A stretch of 11,959 bases of DNA from Flavobacterium sp. (GCA_030151565.1 JASLDM010000142.1:1-11959); one strand, 5' to 3'. Shown: positions 1 to 7,855, numbered from the stretch's first letter. Translations and numbers: made by a program. The notes: a model not told the origin generated them from the letters alone.

Positions 1-678
1 ACCTCCATCAGAAACATTCATTTTTTCAGGAAAGTGTATCAAATTGGTTCCGTTCCAAGCAAAATAATAAGAACGTGAAGGAATACCACAAGCTTCTCCC
101 AAAAATGAAACCCGATGTATATTTTGAATGTTTTCTAATCCCATACCTGATAGAATCTTTGTTTCAATTGCAGATTGTCCATTCACCTCAGCGTGAAAAA
201 TCTCTTTAGTTAAGAATTCTTGTTTTTTATTAAACACCTTTAATTCAGATTCATAATAAGGGCTATACCCATTATTCGTTCTGTACTTTTTAAATCCATA
301 GATAAACAATTCTCCAGCTTCATTTCTTGATCCATTGAAAGCCAATAATCCCAACCAAATAAATCCTTTTGCTTGTTTCTTATCCTTTGTATAAGTCACT
401 TCGTGCCAAGGCGCGTAAAATCCGCGAATTGTATTTCCGTTATAAGCTTCACTGCGAATAACGACTTGATGCCCCTCAGCCAAAGAATCAATGACTTTCG
501 ACTCAAGGCTTGGATAATCGCGTATATAGGCAACATCTGCAAACACATAAGCTTGATCGCCTCTTTGAAAATTCCATAAATTAAATTCTTGGTTAAGCTC
601 AAAAGCAGCTGCTTCATCCTGAGCGTGCGTCGACAAAGACAATATTGTAAATACAATTAGAAATAATGTTTTTTTCAT
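1..678 (-). CDS. secreted SH3b-domain protein, 3' end missing
   Basis: An open frame reads leftward from the ATG at 678-676 through 226 codons to the window edge without a stop, so the C-terminus lies outside. Residues 1-20 form a clear Sec signal peptide: MKK, then a hydrophobic core, then THAQ before DEAAAF. Residues about 43-112 resemble a bacterial SH3 domain: AYVFADVAYIRDYPS, then KVIDSLAEGHQVVI, then an aromatic WHEV strand and the closing GFIWLGLLA. SH3b domains usually bind peptides or cell-wall material, but no catalytic domain is visible in what is present. The remainder (about 120-226) is not recognised. The protein should be periplasmic or outer-membrane associated. It has its own promoter element at 720-727, so it is probably transcribed separately from the genes upstream. 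The coding frame is certain; the SH3b call is good; the biological role is unknown. Confidence 0.85.
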   Translation of the reverse strand, partial: MKKTLFLIVFTILSLSTHAQDEAAAFELNQEFNLWNFQRGDQAYVFADVAYIRDYPSLESKVIDSLAEGHQVVIRSEAYNGNTIRGFYAPWHEVTYTKDKKQAKGFIWLGLLAFNGSRNEAGELFIYGFKKYRTNNGYSPYYESELKVFNKKQEFLTKEIFHAEVNGQSAIETKILSGMGLENIQNIHRVSFLGEACGIPSRSYYFAWNGTNLIHFPEKMNVSDGG

Positions 679-719
679 TTTAAAATTAATATAAATGGAT
701 TCTGTATTTTATTTAAAGG

Positions 720-727
720 CAAATGTA
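720..727 (-). promoter_or_regulatory. -7 promoter element of the SH3b gene
   Basis: On the minus strand this reads TACATTTG, a perfect match to the Bacteroidota -7 consensus TAnnTTTG, 42 bases before the ATG at 678. A TTTA at 745-748 with a 17-base spacer is the best -33 candidate and is imperfect. Transcription would begin near 713. Confidence 0.5.
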
Positions 728-756
728 ACTGCTTTTTAATGCCATAAATCGGAATT

Positions 757-771
757 ATGAAATGATTTCAT
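757..771. repeat. 15-base palindrome, operator-like
   Basis: ATGAAAT-G-ATTTCAT is a perfect inverted repeat of two 7-base arms around one base. It lies 9 bases upstream of the candidate -33 element of the SH3b gene and just downstream of the stop of the 190-aa gene. A one-base centre makes a poor RNA hairpin and there is no T-run, so a protein-binding site is more likely than a terminator. No regulator can be named. Confidence 0.35.
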
Positions 772-785
772 CTAAGAATCACCTA

Positions 786-1358
786 TTATTTCATCTCAAA
801 TTCTGAAATTTTTATAAGCTTTTGTGCTGCATATGGTTGCAATTCAACTTCACGTTGTTGCTCTGCAGTAAATAAAAACTCTTTGTACAACTCAATGCTA
901 ACTATTTTAACTGTATCAGACAATCTAATAGTTTCATTTTTAGTAAAATTATAACCACGAATGTTCGCACTTTCTTTACCTGGAATTCGCTTAATTTCCA
1001 CATAATGCTTTACTAATAAAGTATCTCCTTTTTGCTCTTGCTCAGTACGGATCCTACGAACCTTTTGAATAGAATGTCCTCCCCAACCTATAGCGCCATG
1101 CATTTGATATTTTAAAGTATTTGATGTAATACTAAAAACCGTTATACCTGTTGGTAATCGAGGCGTAATCAATACATTTTTAGTGCTATAAATTGCATCT
1201 CCATTCGTAGAATTATAAGAAACCTCACGACTCCAGTTTGTATAAATAGGAGCTGTTTGTAACTTATTTTGACAAGAACAACTCAAAAAAGAAAAAAAAA
1301 TCATTATCGCAAAATAATTCATAGTATTTGTACTTCGTTTGTTCTTTTTTATAAACAT
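786..1358 (-). CDS. putative lipoprotein of unknown function, 190 aa
   Basis: I do not recognise this protein. Its N-terminus has a basic stretch (KKNKR, residues 4-8), a hydrophobic core (about 15-25) and a double cysteine SCSC (C27, C29), which suggests a lipoprotein signal cleaved before C27 or C29. A second in-frame ATG at 1322 (Met13) would remove every positive charge from the signal, so the upstream start at 1358 is preferred. The mature part is rich in beta-strand-like segments and contains GAIGWGGHS near residue 90; no known domain was identified. It lies 45 bases downstream of the 164-aa gene on the same strand with no convincing promoter between, so it is probably the last gene of that transcript. 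A location on the periplasmic side of the inner membrane or on the outer membrane is inferred from the lipobox alone. Confidence 0.75.
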   Translation of the reverse strand: MFIKKNKRSTNTMNYFAIMIFFSFLSCSCQNKLQTAPIYTNWSREVSYNSTNGDAIYSTKNVLITPRLPTGITVFSITSNTLKYQMHGAIGWGGHSIQKVRRIRTEQEQKGDTLLVKHYVEIKRIPGKESANIRGYNFTKNETIRLSDTVKIVSIELYKEFLFTAEQQREVELQPYAAQKLIKISEFEMK

Positions 1359-1403
1359 CTAAAATAAATCCCTTTGTGCGTAAAATCTTTAAACTGATAT
1401 TGA

Positions 1404-1898
1404 TCATTTTGAAAACACCTCATCCAAGGATATCATAGCATTGAAATCAACATCAAAAAAAGCCATTGAAATTTCAATTTCATTATTTGTATTATTGTAT
1501 TTTACAATTTCTAGTGCTTCAAAATCAGTCAACTCTTTCTTATAGTTAGGATCTTTTATACCTTTGACATTCTTTACAAAAAAAACAACATACGCAATAA
1601 CATCTAACGCAGTACACATCTGTTCCTTTAAAAAATTGACATAAGTCACTACGGAAGACACATCGTTAAAAGATACTTTAAAAGCTACTTTCTGTTTACA
1701 AACCTCAATACCTTCTTTTCCATAAATAGGTAGCACCTGTATCAACTCTGGCACTGCGCTTAACTTAAACCAATCTGGAAGTGCGTATATAAACTTATCC
1801 GAATAATGCTCATCTACTTTGTCTTTAATATACTTGTAAACCTTATCAAAATCAGCCTTATTCTCAAAAAGCTCCAAAAAACTATGCTCTGTATTCAT
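1404..1898 (-). CDS. hypothetical cytosolic protein, 164 aa
   Basis: I cannot assign this to a family. It has no signal peptide, lipobox or clear membrane helix; the stretch DVIAYVVFFVKNVKG (about 99-113) is hydrophobic but short and probably buried. The C-terminal part is acidic (EIEISMAFFDVDFNAM). Its ATG lies inside the last codons of the 495-aa lipoprotein gene, with a 17-base overlap in another frame, which points to translational coupling. AGGAG directly abuts the ATG; this is too close to be an ordinary Shine-Dalgarno site, so coupling is the likelier way it is translated. It is the only protein of this four-gene group that is not evidently exported. A cytosolic partner or protective role for the preceding lipoprotein is possible, but nothing in the sequence demonstrates it. 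Confidence 0.75.
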   Translation of the reverse strand: MNTEHSFLELFENKADFDKVYKYIKDKVDEHYSDKFIYALPDWFKLSAVPELIQVLPIYGKEGIEVCKQKVAFKVSFNDVSSVVTYVNFLKEQMCTALDVIAYVVFFVKNVKGIKDPNYKKELTDFEALEIVKYNNTNNEIEISMAFFDVDFNAMISLDEVFSK

Positions 1899-3369
1899 CT
1901 CCTGTGAAAATATCTATATAAAAATAAATAGTTTGATTATTATCCAATACAAACTCTGCCATTCCATTACTATAAACGTTCTGATAAGTATTAGCTCCTA
2001 TTGCTACTTTCTTTTTATTATCAAATAACTGATACGTGCCCTCCGCTTCTCTTCGAAGTGCAAATATCTGTTGTTCACTATGCATGGTTTTTATAGAATT
2101 AAACAAAGGCTCTATTTCCCATCTTTGAGTATTACCATTCCAAACGCCTTCTTTCTCAGTACCATTCTCCAACTTAGCTTTAACAACAAAGAGATTGTCT
2201 GACTGATAAATGTATCGTATTTTACCTGTTTTTATTCCTTCATCCATTGTATTATTTGAGAAAAGAATTGTTTGATCAGGCCAGACCAAATAGCCAATCT
2301 GATCTCTTATAAAAAAGTCTTTAACCCTAATATCCGCAACCAGATTTCCATGCACATCAACATACAGCCAATCATAAGACCAAACATCGTGATCATAATT
2401 AAAACGTCCCAATATAAAATAAGGAGAATCATTGACCGAATACACCAAGCTCACTTGTTTTAAAAAGGCACATTGTTCTTCAGAAGCCTGTCTAATCACT
2501 TTAGGAAATACTTTATCGTATTGAGGATAAACATAAATATCCTTATTGTTATTATCGAGCAGGAGTTTCCCTATTGTTGGTCTGTACCGATCCTGATTTA
2601 TAGAATCCAATACCACGGACTTGTTGTTAATTTTTAACTCTAACTGAGTTACTCCTTCTAAATGAGATAAAATAGGCTTTTTTATTCCAACCTGATAAAT
2701 ATCCACCAAGTTATTTCCATCGGGAATATACCTCCCCTTATCCAAGCTATATAAAATGTTCTTTTTTACTTGTTTGAACTTCTTTTTTTTAACTTCAAAC
2801 AAAACGCTGTTTAATAAATAATGGTTAGCGCCCATTGCTACATAATCCAAATCAAAATCATCTTCTCGATAAGGTACCTCCTTTAAAAACAATACTTGCC
2901 CAGTTTCCAAAACACGGATTTCCACTCGATGATAGGTTTGATTCTTTTGAATATCCCCACCTAAAATATTCCACTCCCACTTCCAAATAGGCATTCGCTT
3001 GTCATACTCCCGAACAATTTTTACCAGTGTGAGCTCGCCTAATTCAGCCAATTCAATAACATCTTCTGTATATCCTACAATAAATTCCCCTGTAGCATCT
3101 ATTAAAGCATTTCTTCTTTCAACATCTTCTACAATAGCATAACCAGTAGCTAAAAAAGGGACTGCGTTAACAAATTCGCTTCCATCCAATTTTTGCCTCT
3201 TATTTTTATCTACATAAATATATTTTCCATTAGCAGTAAGATAAGGCACCCAATCTATCGGTTGCTTTACAGCGTGCTTGTTACGTATATCTAGAGCATT
3301 ATCAGCTCCTTGAACACAGGAAGTCATAAATAACAGATTTAAAATATATACTAAACTTTTTACTTTCAT
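1882..3369 (-). CDS. WG-repeat-like lipoprotein, 495 aa
   Basis: The N-terminus is a lipoprotein signal: MKVK, a hydrophobic core, then MTSC, with C18 as the likely lipidated cysteine. The mature protein has divergent WG-repeat-like segments. The clearest are residues 48-60 (GKYIYVDKNKRQK), 76-97 (GYAIVED, then NALIDATGEFIV) and about 408-450 (GVWNGNTQRWEIEP, then a repeat ending LFDNKKK). In each, a strand is followed by a turn like that of the G-x-W/x-L-I-D-x-x-G pattern, and such repeats form beta-rich scaffolds that often sit in the envelope. No catalytic motif is visible. Codons near the end overlap the start of the 164-aa gene. An AT-rich hairpin just upstream (3470-3499) separates it from the preceding gene, so it probably begins a transcript, though no perfect -7 element was found. 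The exported-lipoprotein call is firm; the WG assignment is moderate. Confidence 0.85.
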   Translation of the reverse strand: MKVKSLVYILNLLFMTSCVQGADNALDIRNKHAVKQPIDWVPYLTANGKYIYVDKNKRQKLDGSEFVNAVPFLATGYAIVEDVERRNALIDATGEFIVGYTEDVIELAELGELTLVKIVREYDKRMPIWKWEWNILGGDIQKNQTYHRVEIRVLETGQVLFLKEVPYREDDFDLDYVAMGANHYLLNSVLFEVKKKKFKQVKKNILYSLDKGRYIPDGNNLVDIYQVGIKKPILSHLEGVTQLELKINNKSVVLDSINQDRYRPTIGKLLLDNNNKDIYVYPQYDKVFPKVIRQASEEQCAFLKQVSLVYSVNDSPYFILGRFNYDHDVWSYDWLYVDVHGNLVADIRVKDFFIRDQIGYLVWPDQTILFSNNTMDEGIKTGKIRYIYQSDNLFVVKAKLENGTEKEGVWNGNTQRWEIEPLFNSIKTMHSEQQIFALRREAEGTYQLFDNKKKVAIGANTYQNVYSNGMAEFVLDNNQTIYFYIDIFTGDEYRA

Positions 3370-3469
3370 TTTTTATGTTTTTAAAATTCAAGCTATGGCA
3401 AATTTCAAGACGAAACAGACTAAAAATCAACATTCAAATCACTTTAAAGCATTTGGTTTTAAGTTAAAA

Positions 3470-3499
3470 AAAAGTTTTTTTACATTGAAAAAAACTTTT
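3470..3499 (-). terminator. AT-rich intrinsic terminator after the DUF4870-like gene
   Basis: Two perfect 12-base arms (AAAAGTTTTTTT and AAAAAAACTTTT) flank the 6-base loop ACATTG. Read on the minus strand, the hairpin begins 11 bases after the stop of the membrane-protein gene and runs into further Ts (positions 3469-3466), giving a T-tract of eight. Each stem contains only one G-C pair, so it would be weak by enterobacterial standards. Its position and T-tract still favour termination. Confidence 0.5.
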
Positions 3500-3509
3500 A
3501 AATGAAGTG

Positions 3510-3854
3510 CTAGATCATAGAAAACCATTTCTGAAAAAGTCCTCCTACAATAGGTGTAGGTTTTTCCTGACCTTGAATAGCTGCTAAAAGACCTAATATA
3601 AAGGCAATTAATACAACTATACCTGCTACCGAAGATAGGATCCCTCCAACAATTGGAATAAAACTTACCAATCCTAAAGCCATAGCAAAAACTGTAATTC
3701 CAATACTTTGACGGATATGAAAACGACCAATCGATGTTGGTTTTCCATGATTCATAATTAAAGCAGCTACTAATCCTAGTATCGTTAAATAAGAAACAAT
3801 AGCAACTGTTTTCCCTTGATTTACATCTTCTAAATTTCTTTTAATTTCTTCCAT
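3510..3854 (-). CDS. DUF4870/Tic20-like small membrane protein
   Basis: This 114-residue protein has a short charged N-terminus and three predicted membrane helices, at about 16-34, 50-67 and 71-93. A conserved-looking loop between helices 1 and 2 includes GRFHIRQSIGI (43-53), which is typical of the DUF4870/Tic20-like family, often labelled 'import component protein' in flavobacterial genomes. That label comes from resemblance to the chloroplast translocon; the bacterial function is not established. The C-terminal tail is short and ends QKWFSMI. The length is normal for the family. The gene stands alone, with a promoter element 39 bases upstream and a hairpin downstream, and is divergent from the sensor kinase gene. 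The family call rests on helix layout and loop motif rather than alignment. Confidence 0.8.
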   Translation of the reverse strand: MEEIKRNLEDVNQGKTVAIVSYLTILGLVAALIMNHGKPTSIGRFHIRQSIGITVFAMALGLVSFIPIVGGILSSVAGIVVLIAFILGLLAAIQGQEKPTPIVGGLFQKWFSMI

Positions 3855-3892
3855 AATTGCAGTTTTAATTTTATAATTACGTTTATCAATTA

Positions 3893-3900
3893 CAAAACTA
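3893..3900 (-). promoter_or_regulatory. -7 promoter element of the DUF4870-like gene
   Basis: The minus strand reads TAGTTTTG, a perfect TAnnTTTG, 39 bases before the ATG at 3854. No TTTG-like -33 box is found at a spacing of 17-21, so the call rests on the -7 element and its position. Confidence 0.4.
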
Positions 3901-3972
3901 GAAGTAATACAAGCGTATTCCTATAGCCGAAAACGGGGATATTTTAAATTAAACTTACTTTTTACAAAAGCT

Positions 3973-3985
3973 ATAACACAGTTAT
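3973..3985. repeat. short inverted repeat upstream of the sensor kinase gene
   Basis: ATAAC-ACA-GTTAT is a perfect 5-3-5 inverted repeat about 143 bases before the kinase start, in the 273-base divergent intergenic region. NarL/FixJ-type regulators commonly bind inverted repeats, so it is a possible operator, but a repeat this short arises easily by chance in AT-rich DNA. No perfect promoter element was found for the kinase gene in the rest of this region. Confidence 0.2.
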
Positions 3986-4127
3986 TTAGAAACTTACAAT
4001 CTCCAAGCAAATTATTTTATTTCGAAAAACAATGAAAACAAAGTAGTATTTATCGGATAAGCAGCTTTTAGATGTTTATAAAAAACAATATCTTAGATGC
4101 CGTTATACAGTTAAACAATATACTTCG

Positions 4128-6389
4128 ATGGGAAAATACACAGCAAGCTTGAAATACCAATTAAAAACTTTGGGGCTGTGTCTTATTTTTTCATTATTTT
4201 TTCAATATAGTACTGCCCAAGAAGCATTAAACAACCTAAGATCGGCTTACGAGAACACTTCCAAAAACGACACAGCTAGATTTTATTTAGCAGGCAAATA
4301 TGCACAAGGTCTATTTTTCAACAACCAAGAAGAACAAGCTAATAAAATATTAAAAGAGAATATACAAATAGCAGTGTTAGCAAAAGAAGACGCCTTTACA
4401 GCCTATCTTTACGCCATCCAAGCTATCAATAATCGTATAGCCGAACTTTATACCGACTCAAAATACAGTTTAGAAAAAGCGAAAACTTATGCCTCCAAAA
4501 CCGCTAATCTAGAGATCAAAGGATATGTAAGCTATTGTGAGGGATGGTTGTATGTACGCGATAATAAAGAAGGAGAAGCCGTAAGGAGCTTTCACAATGC
4601 CATTAACTTTTTTGAACAAGCACCTGCTTCCCCTACACTTAACAGTCGAAAATCATCTACTTATAAAGAATTAACGGCTATATACGCAAATTGGAATGAA
4701 TTTCAATTGCAGGAAAAATACGGTCTTCTTGCTTTACAACTTGCAATTAAACAACAAGACCCTATAGCTACTTTTGATGCTTATATGGCTGTAGGATATA
4801 TGTATGAACAACAATTTACTGAAGATGAACGTAAATTAGAGAATCGAGATTCCGCAGAACAATATTATCTAAAAGCTATCGGGATTTATAATACACATAA
4901 AAATCAAATCCCACTGGCTTCCAACCTTTCTTTTGTAGCAAATAACTTAGCTAATCTTTACTTTAGATTTTTTCCTGATCAATATGAGTCCTATGCCTTA
5001 CACTATGCTGATTTAGCCCGCAAACAAGGTTTAGCCACTCAGCAATACACACATGTGGCTTCCGCATATGGAATTATGGCAGAAATAGCCCTGAAAAAAA
5101 AGCAACCCGAATTGGCAAAAAAACACCTTACAGATGCATTGGAAACGATATCTAAAAGTAGTGTTCAAGATCAAAATATATTACTGAGCATTTATGAACG
5201 TCTTTCCGAAATAGCCGAAGCTGAAAACAAGTTTGTTGAAGCTATTCACTATCATAAAGCCTATATGGAAACTTTTAAATCGCTATACAACCAAGAGCAA
5301 TTGGAATTAGGCAGACGATTAGAAGCTCAATTTGAAAAAGAACAACAACAACGAGAACTCTTTGATATGCAATTAGAGGCTGAGAAAAAAGAACAACAGC
5401 TCCGCCTTATGCATACTGTAAGTTTACAGCATAAACAAGCTTTTGAAAACTTAAAACTACTTGAGGAAAATCAACGAAAAAAACTAGAATTATCAGAATT
5501 AGAAGCAATCAAACGTGCTCAAGAACTCAAATTATCTAAACTAGAGGCACAAAGGCGCTCTCAGGACATCTTAAACTATCAAAATGAGCTTTTATACAAG
5601 GAAAAAATTAGCAGCTATTACATCAGCTTAATTGTAATATTTCTACTTGTATTTATCCTACTTTTATATGCTTACAAACAACGCTCAAAAAGACTTATAC
5701 AAAATAAAGAGCTGTATACTATATCTCTAGAAAAGGAAAGGCAGAACATTAAAATTGCTACACTAACTGCTATGCTTGACGGTCAAGAACAAGAGCGTGG
5801 AAGAATGGCTCGTGACCTACACGATGGATTGGGAGGTTTGCTTTCGAGTACCAAAATAAGTCTGTCGCAATTTACAAACCAAATAGCTCCAGCCCATAAA
5901 CAAGATATGCAAAATTCACTAACGCAACTGGATACAGCAGTTGAAGAATTGCGTAGAATTGCACATAACTTAATGCCTGATTTGTTAAACAGGTATGGCT
6001 TGGAAGAAGCACTACAAGACTATGCGGTACGTATGTCTAATGATCAACTAGACATCGTTGTTCAATTTCTATATTATAAAAACAAACTTCAAAAAGACAA
6101 ACAACTTTTGGTGTATAGGATTATTCAAGAGCTTGTTAACAACGCCATTAAACACGCGGAAGCTACACAAATTCTCATTCAAATTGTAGAAGAGTCTAGC
6201 GACTATACCATTACCATCGAAGATGATGGAAAAGGGTTTGACTTAAAAGAAGTTAAAGGAAATCATTCTGCTGGCCTACATAACATTCAATCTAGAGTTG
6301 ATTTTTTGAAAGGAACCTTTCAAATCCATTCCGAAAAAGAAGTTGGAACCAGTATTACATTCTCGTTTCCTAAAAACAACACAAAATGA
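4128..6389 (+). CDS. TPR-containing sensor histidine kinase
   Basis: This 753-residue sensor belongs to the HisKA_3 (NarX/DesK-like) kinase group. Residues 1-30 form a signal peptide ending STAQ. TPR-like helix pairs span about 35-385; examples are AEQYYLKAIGIY at 243, a pair at about 328 and another at about 367. A long coiled coil (about 390-495) leads to one membrane helix at 497-516. The kinase core follows: the phospho-acceptor H565 in RDLHDGLGG, an N-box ELVNNAIKHA with N671/N672, a G1 box DDGKGFD (699-705) and a G2 glycine in SAGLHNIQSR near 716. All key residues are present. The TPR part should face the periplasm and the kinase the cytosol. It overlaps the response regulator gene by ATGA, so both are made together. 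The signal it senses is unknown. Confidence 0.95.
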   Translation: MGKYTASLKYQLKTLGLCLIFSLFFQYSTAQEALNNLRSAYENTSKNDTARFYLAGKYAQGLFFNNQEEQANKILKENIQIAVLAKEDAFTAYLYAIQAINNRIAELYTDSKYSLEKAKTYASKTANLEIKGYVSYCEGWLYVRDNKEGEAVRSFHNAINFFEQAPASPTLNSRKSSTYKELTAIYANWNEFQLQEKYGLLALQLAIKQQDPIATFDAYMAVGYMYEQQFTEDERKLENRDSAEQYYLKAIGIYNTHKNQIPLASNLSFVANNLANLYFRFFPDQYESYALHYADLARKQGLATQQYTHVASAYGIMAEIALKKKQPELAKKHLTDALETISKSSVQDQNILLSIYERLSEIAEAENKFVEAIHYHKAYMETFKSLYNQEQLELGRRLEAQFEKEQQQRELFDMQLEAEKKEQQLRLMHTVSLQHKQAFENLKLLEENQRKKLELSELEAIKRAQELKLSKLEAQRRSQDILNYQNELLYKEKISSYYISLIVIFLLVFILLLYAYKQRSKRLIQNKELYTISLEKERQNIKIATLTAMLDGQEQERGRMARDLHDGLGGLLSSTKISLSQFTNQIAPAHKQDMQNSLTQLDTAVEELRRIAHNLMPDLLNRYGLEEALQDYAVRMSNDQLDIVVQFLYYKNKLQKDKQLLVYRIIQELVNNAIKHAEATQILIQIVEESSDYTITIEDDGKGFDLKEVKGNHSAGLHNIQSRVDFLKGTFQIHSEKEVGTSITFSFPKNNTK

Positions 6390-7021
6390 TAAAAATAGCC
6401 ATAACAGACGATCATCCCTTATTATTAGAAGGATTAAAAAACATAGTCTCCAAAGAAAAAGATTTTTCCGTTGTAGGATGTTATCCCGATGCCGAAACAA
6501 TGCACACAGCACTAGCAACTACAGCTATAGATGTTTTATTATTAGATATTAATCTACCAGATGCCAACAGTTTGGAACTACTAGCTCCCTTAAAGTTAAA
6601 GTACAACGATTTAGCAATTATTATCATTAGTGTTCATAACGAATATGCTGTAATCAATAGCGTATTAGAACAAGGAGCTTGTGGATACATTCAAAAAAAT
6701 GCGTCAGTAGAAGAGATTATTACAGGTATAAAAGAAGTTGTAGCAGGACGTGTATTTACCTGTTCACAAACTCAAACCGTCCTTGATAAAAAAACACAAG
6801 ACTCCTTAACAAGCGTACCTAAACTTACCAGACGAGAAAAAGAAGTGTTACTTGAAGCCGCTTCAGGACTTACAACCCCACAAATAGCCGATAAATTATT
6901 TATAAGCCCACATACGGTAGAGAGCCATAGAAAAAACCTTATCGCTAAATTTGGAACTAAAAATTTGAGCTCGGCAATAAAATTAGCCACAGAGTATGGA
7001 CTAATTTCAAAACAAACTTAA
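6386..7021 (+). CDS. NarL/FixJ-family response regulator
   Basis: This is a full-length (211 aa) two-domain regulator. The receiver domain (about 1-120) has the acidic pair D8/D9, the phospho-acceptor D54 in LLLDINLP, the switch residue S82 and the lysine K104 in GYIQKNA. The LuxR-type helix-turn-helix output domain (about 147-205) opens with LTRREKEVLLEAASG and includes TPQIADKLFISPHTVESHRKNL as its DNA-recognition unit. Its ATG overlaps the stop of the kinase gene by four bases, so it is almost certainly that kinase's cognate partner, phosphorylated from H565. It should dimerise on phosphorylation and bind promoter DNA in the cytosol. Its regulon cannot be read from this window, though the inverted repeat at 3973-3985 is a possible autoregulatory site. 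Confidence 0.96.
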   Translation: MIKIAITDDHPLLLEGLKNIVSKEKDFSVVGCYPDAETMHTALATTAIDVLLLDINLPDANSLELLAPLKLKYNDLAIIIISVHNEYAVINSVLEQGACGYIQKNASVEEIITGIKEVVAGRVFTCSQTQTVLDKKTQDSLTSVPKLTRREKEVLLEAASGLTTPQIADKLFISPHTVESHRKNLIAKFGTKNLSSAIKLATEYGLISKQT

Positions 7022-7029
7022 AAACACCT

Positions 7030-7830
7030 TTATTTATTCAAAGTACGAAGTGCTTTTTTGATAATGTACTTCGTTTGCTTTGTATCGCTTTCTAACTCCC
7101 AACGCTGGCAAAGCTCTTTTACAAAGTCGGGTTGGGTTTTACTGGCATCATTCAACCAATTGCCTACACTATCTTGCACATATTTAGCCTCATCTGATTT
7201 TAAAGCTTCTAAAATTGGCAAAGCCAATTCTGGGTTTTGTTTCAATGCTTCGATATGTTCGCACCAAACTCCACGTGGTCTGATTGATTCGGTGGCAAAT
7301 CTTCTGATATTCTCATCTTTATTTACAGTCCAAGTGGATAGTATTTTAATTGTTTCCTCAAGGTTTTCAATCAATTTTGGCCTTACAGCCATCCAACAAA
7401 TTTCTCTAACACCAAAATGCGTATCTGCTGCAAAAGGCTGAATACACTTTAAGGTTTCTCCTAAAGACAGACCTTTATTATTTCCGATTGTATAAGTTGC
7501 CCAACAACGAACTAAATCTGCTGGATGCGTTGTCATAAGCGCTAATAAAGATGAGTCGTCATGTTCTTGCGCCAATTTGAAAAGAGTAACCCCAATAGCT
7601 TGATTAATCGTATTTACAGTTTGTTTTTTCAATACCCCAATTTGATCTAAAACAGGTTTCAAATAGGATTGTCTACCATTTTCAAGCAATAAACTTTCAA
7701 GCAACATTTTTTGATCAACAGCGAGCCATTCTACCAAATTTGCTGTTTCTATTTTACCTAAATTCAACTGTAGCAAAATATCACTAGAAATATCCTTAGT
7801 AGATCGCGCTCCTTTTCTTTTTATCATCAC
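7030..7830 (-). CDS. AlkC/AlkD-like DNA alkylation repair protein
   Basis: This 266-residue all-helical protein is built of HEAT-like repeats. It resembles the AlkC/AlkD group of DNA glycosylases, which remove N3- and N7-alkylated bases without flipping the base out. Signature-like stretches are FGVREICWMAVRP (139-151), RRFATESIRPRGVW (176-189; related proteins carry an R-P-R motif here) and SVGNWLNDASKTQPDF (221-236). AlkC is the closer fit because of the R-P-R and NWLNDASK blocks. The arrangement suggests a cytosolic DNA-binding protein, but catalytic residues were not mapped and glycosylase activity is inferred. Two ATGs stand in tandem at the start (MM), so the start could be one codon later. 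It converges on the response regulator with 8 bases between stops, and a terminator separates it from the DUF937 gene upstream. Confidence 0.85.
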   Translation of the reverse strand: MMIKRKGARSTKDISSDILLQLNLGKIETANLVEWLAVDQKMLLESLLLENGRQSYLKPVLDQIGVLKKQTVNTINQAIGVTLFKLAQEHDDSSLLALMTTHPADLVRCWATYTIGNNKGLSLGETLKCIQPFAADTHFGVREICWMAVRPKLIENLEETIKILSTWTVNKDENIRRFATESIRPRGVWCEHIEALKQNPELALPILEALKSDEAKYVQDSVGNWLNDASKTQPDFVKELCQRWELESDTKQTKYIIKKALRTLNK

Positions 7831-7855
7831 GTAGTTTTGGCTTAAAAATAATGGG

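Noticed and set aside
373..656. Open frames on both strands inside the first 680 bases
   Set aside because: They are out-of-frame shadows of the partial SH3b gene, which runs from 678 to the window edge with a clear signal peptide.
1320..1322. Downstream ATG (Met13) as the true start of the 190-aa lipoprotein
   Set aside because: It would leave a signal peptide with no positive charges before the hydrophobic core; the upstream start keeps the KKNKR region. It cannot be fully excluded.
6276..6552. Open frames across the kinase/regulator junction on both strands
   Set aside because: They overlap the well-conserved end of the kinase and start of the regulator in other frames and show no protein-like motifs.
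7045..7074. Inverted repeat ACGAAGT / ACTTCGT as a terminator between the regulator and the repair gene
   Set aside because: The arms are only 7 bases with a 16-base loop, lie inside the coding end of the repair gene, and no T-run follows.
7058..7441. Plus-strand 127-codon open frame within the alkylation repair gene
   Set aside because: It lies wholly antisense to a recognisable HEAT-repeat protein and encodes a low-complexity, Ser-rich sequence with no motif.
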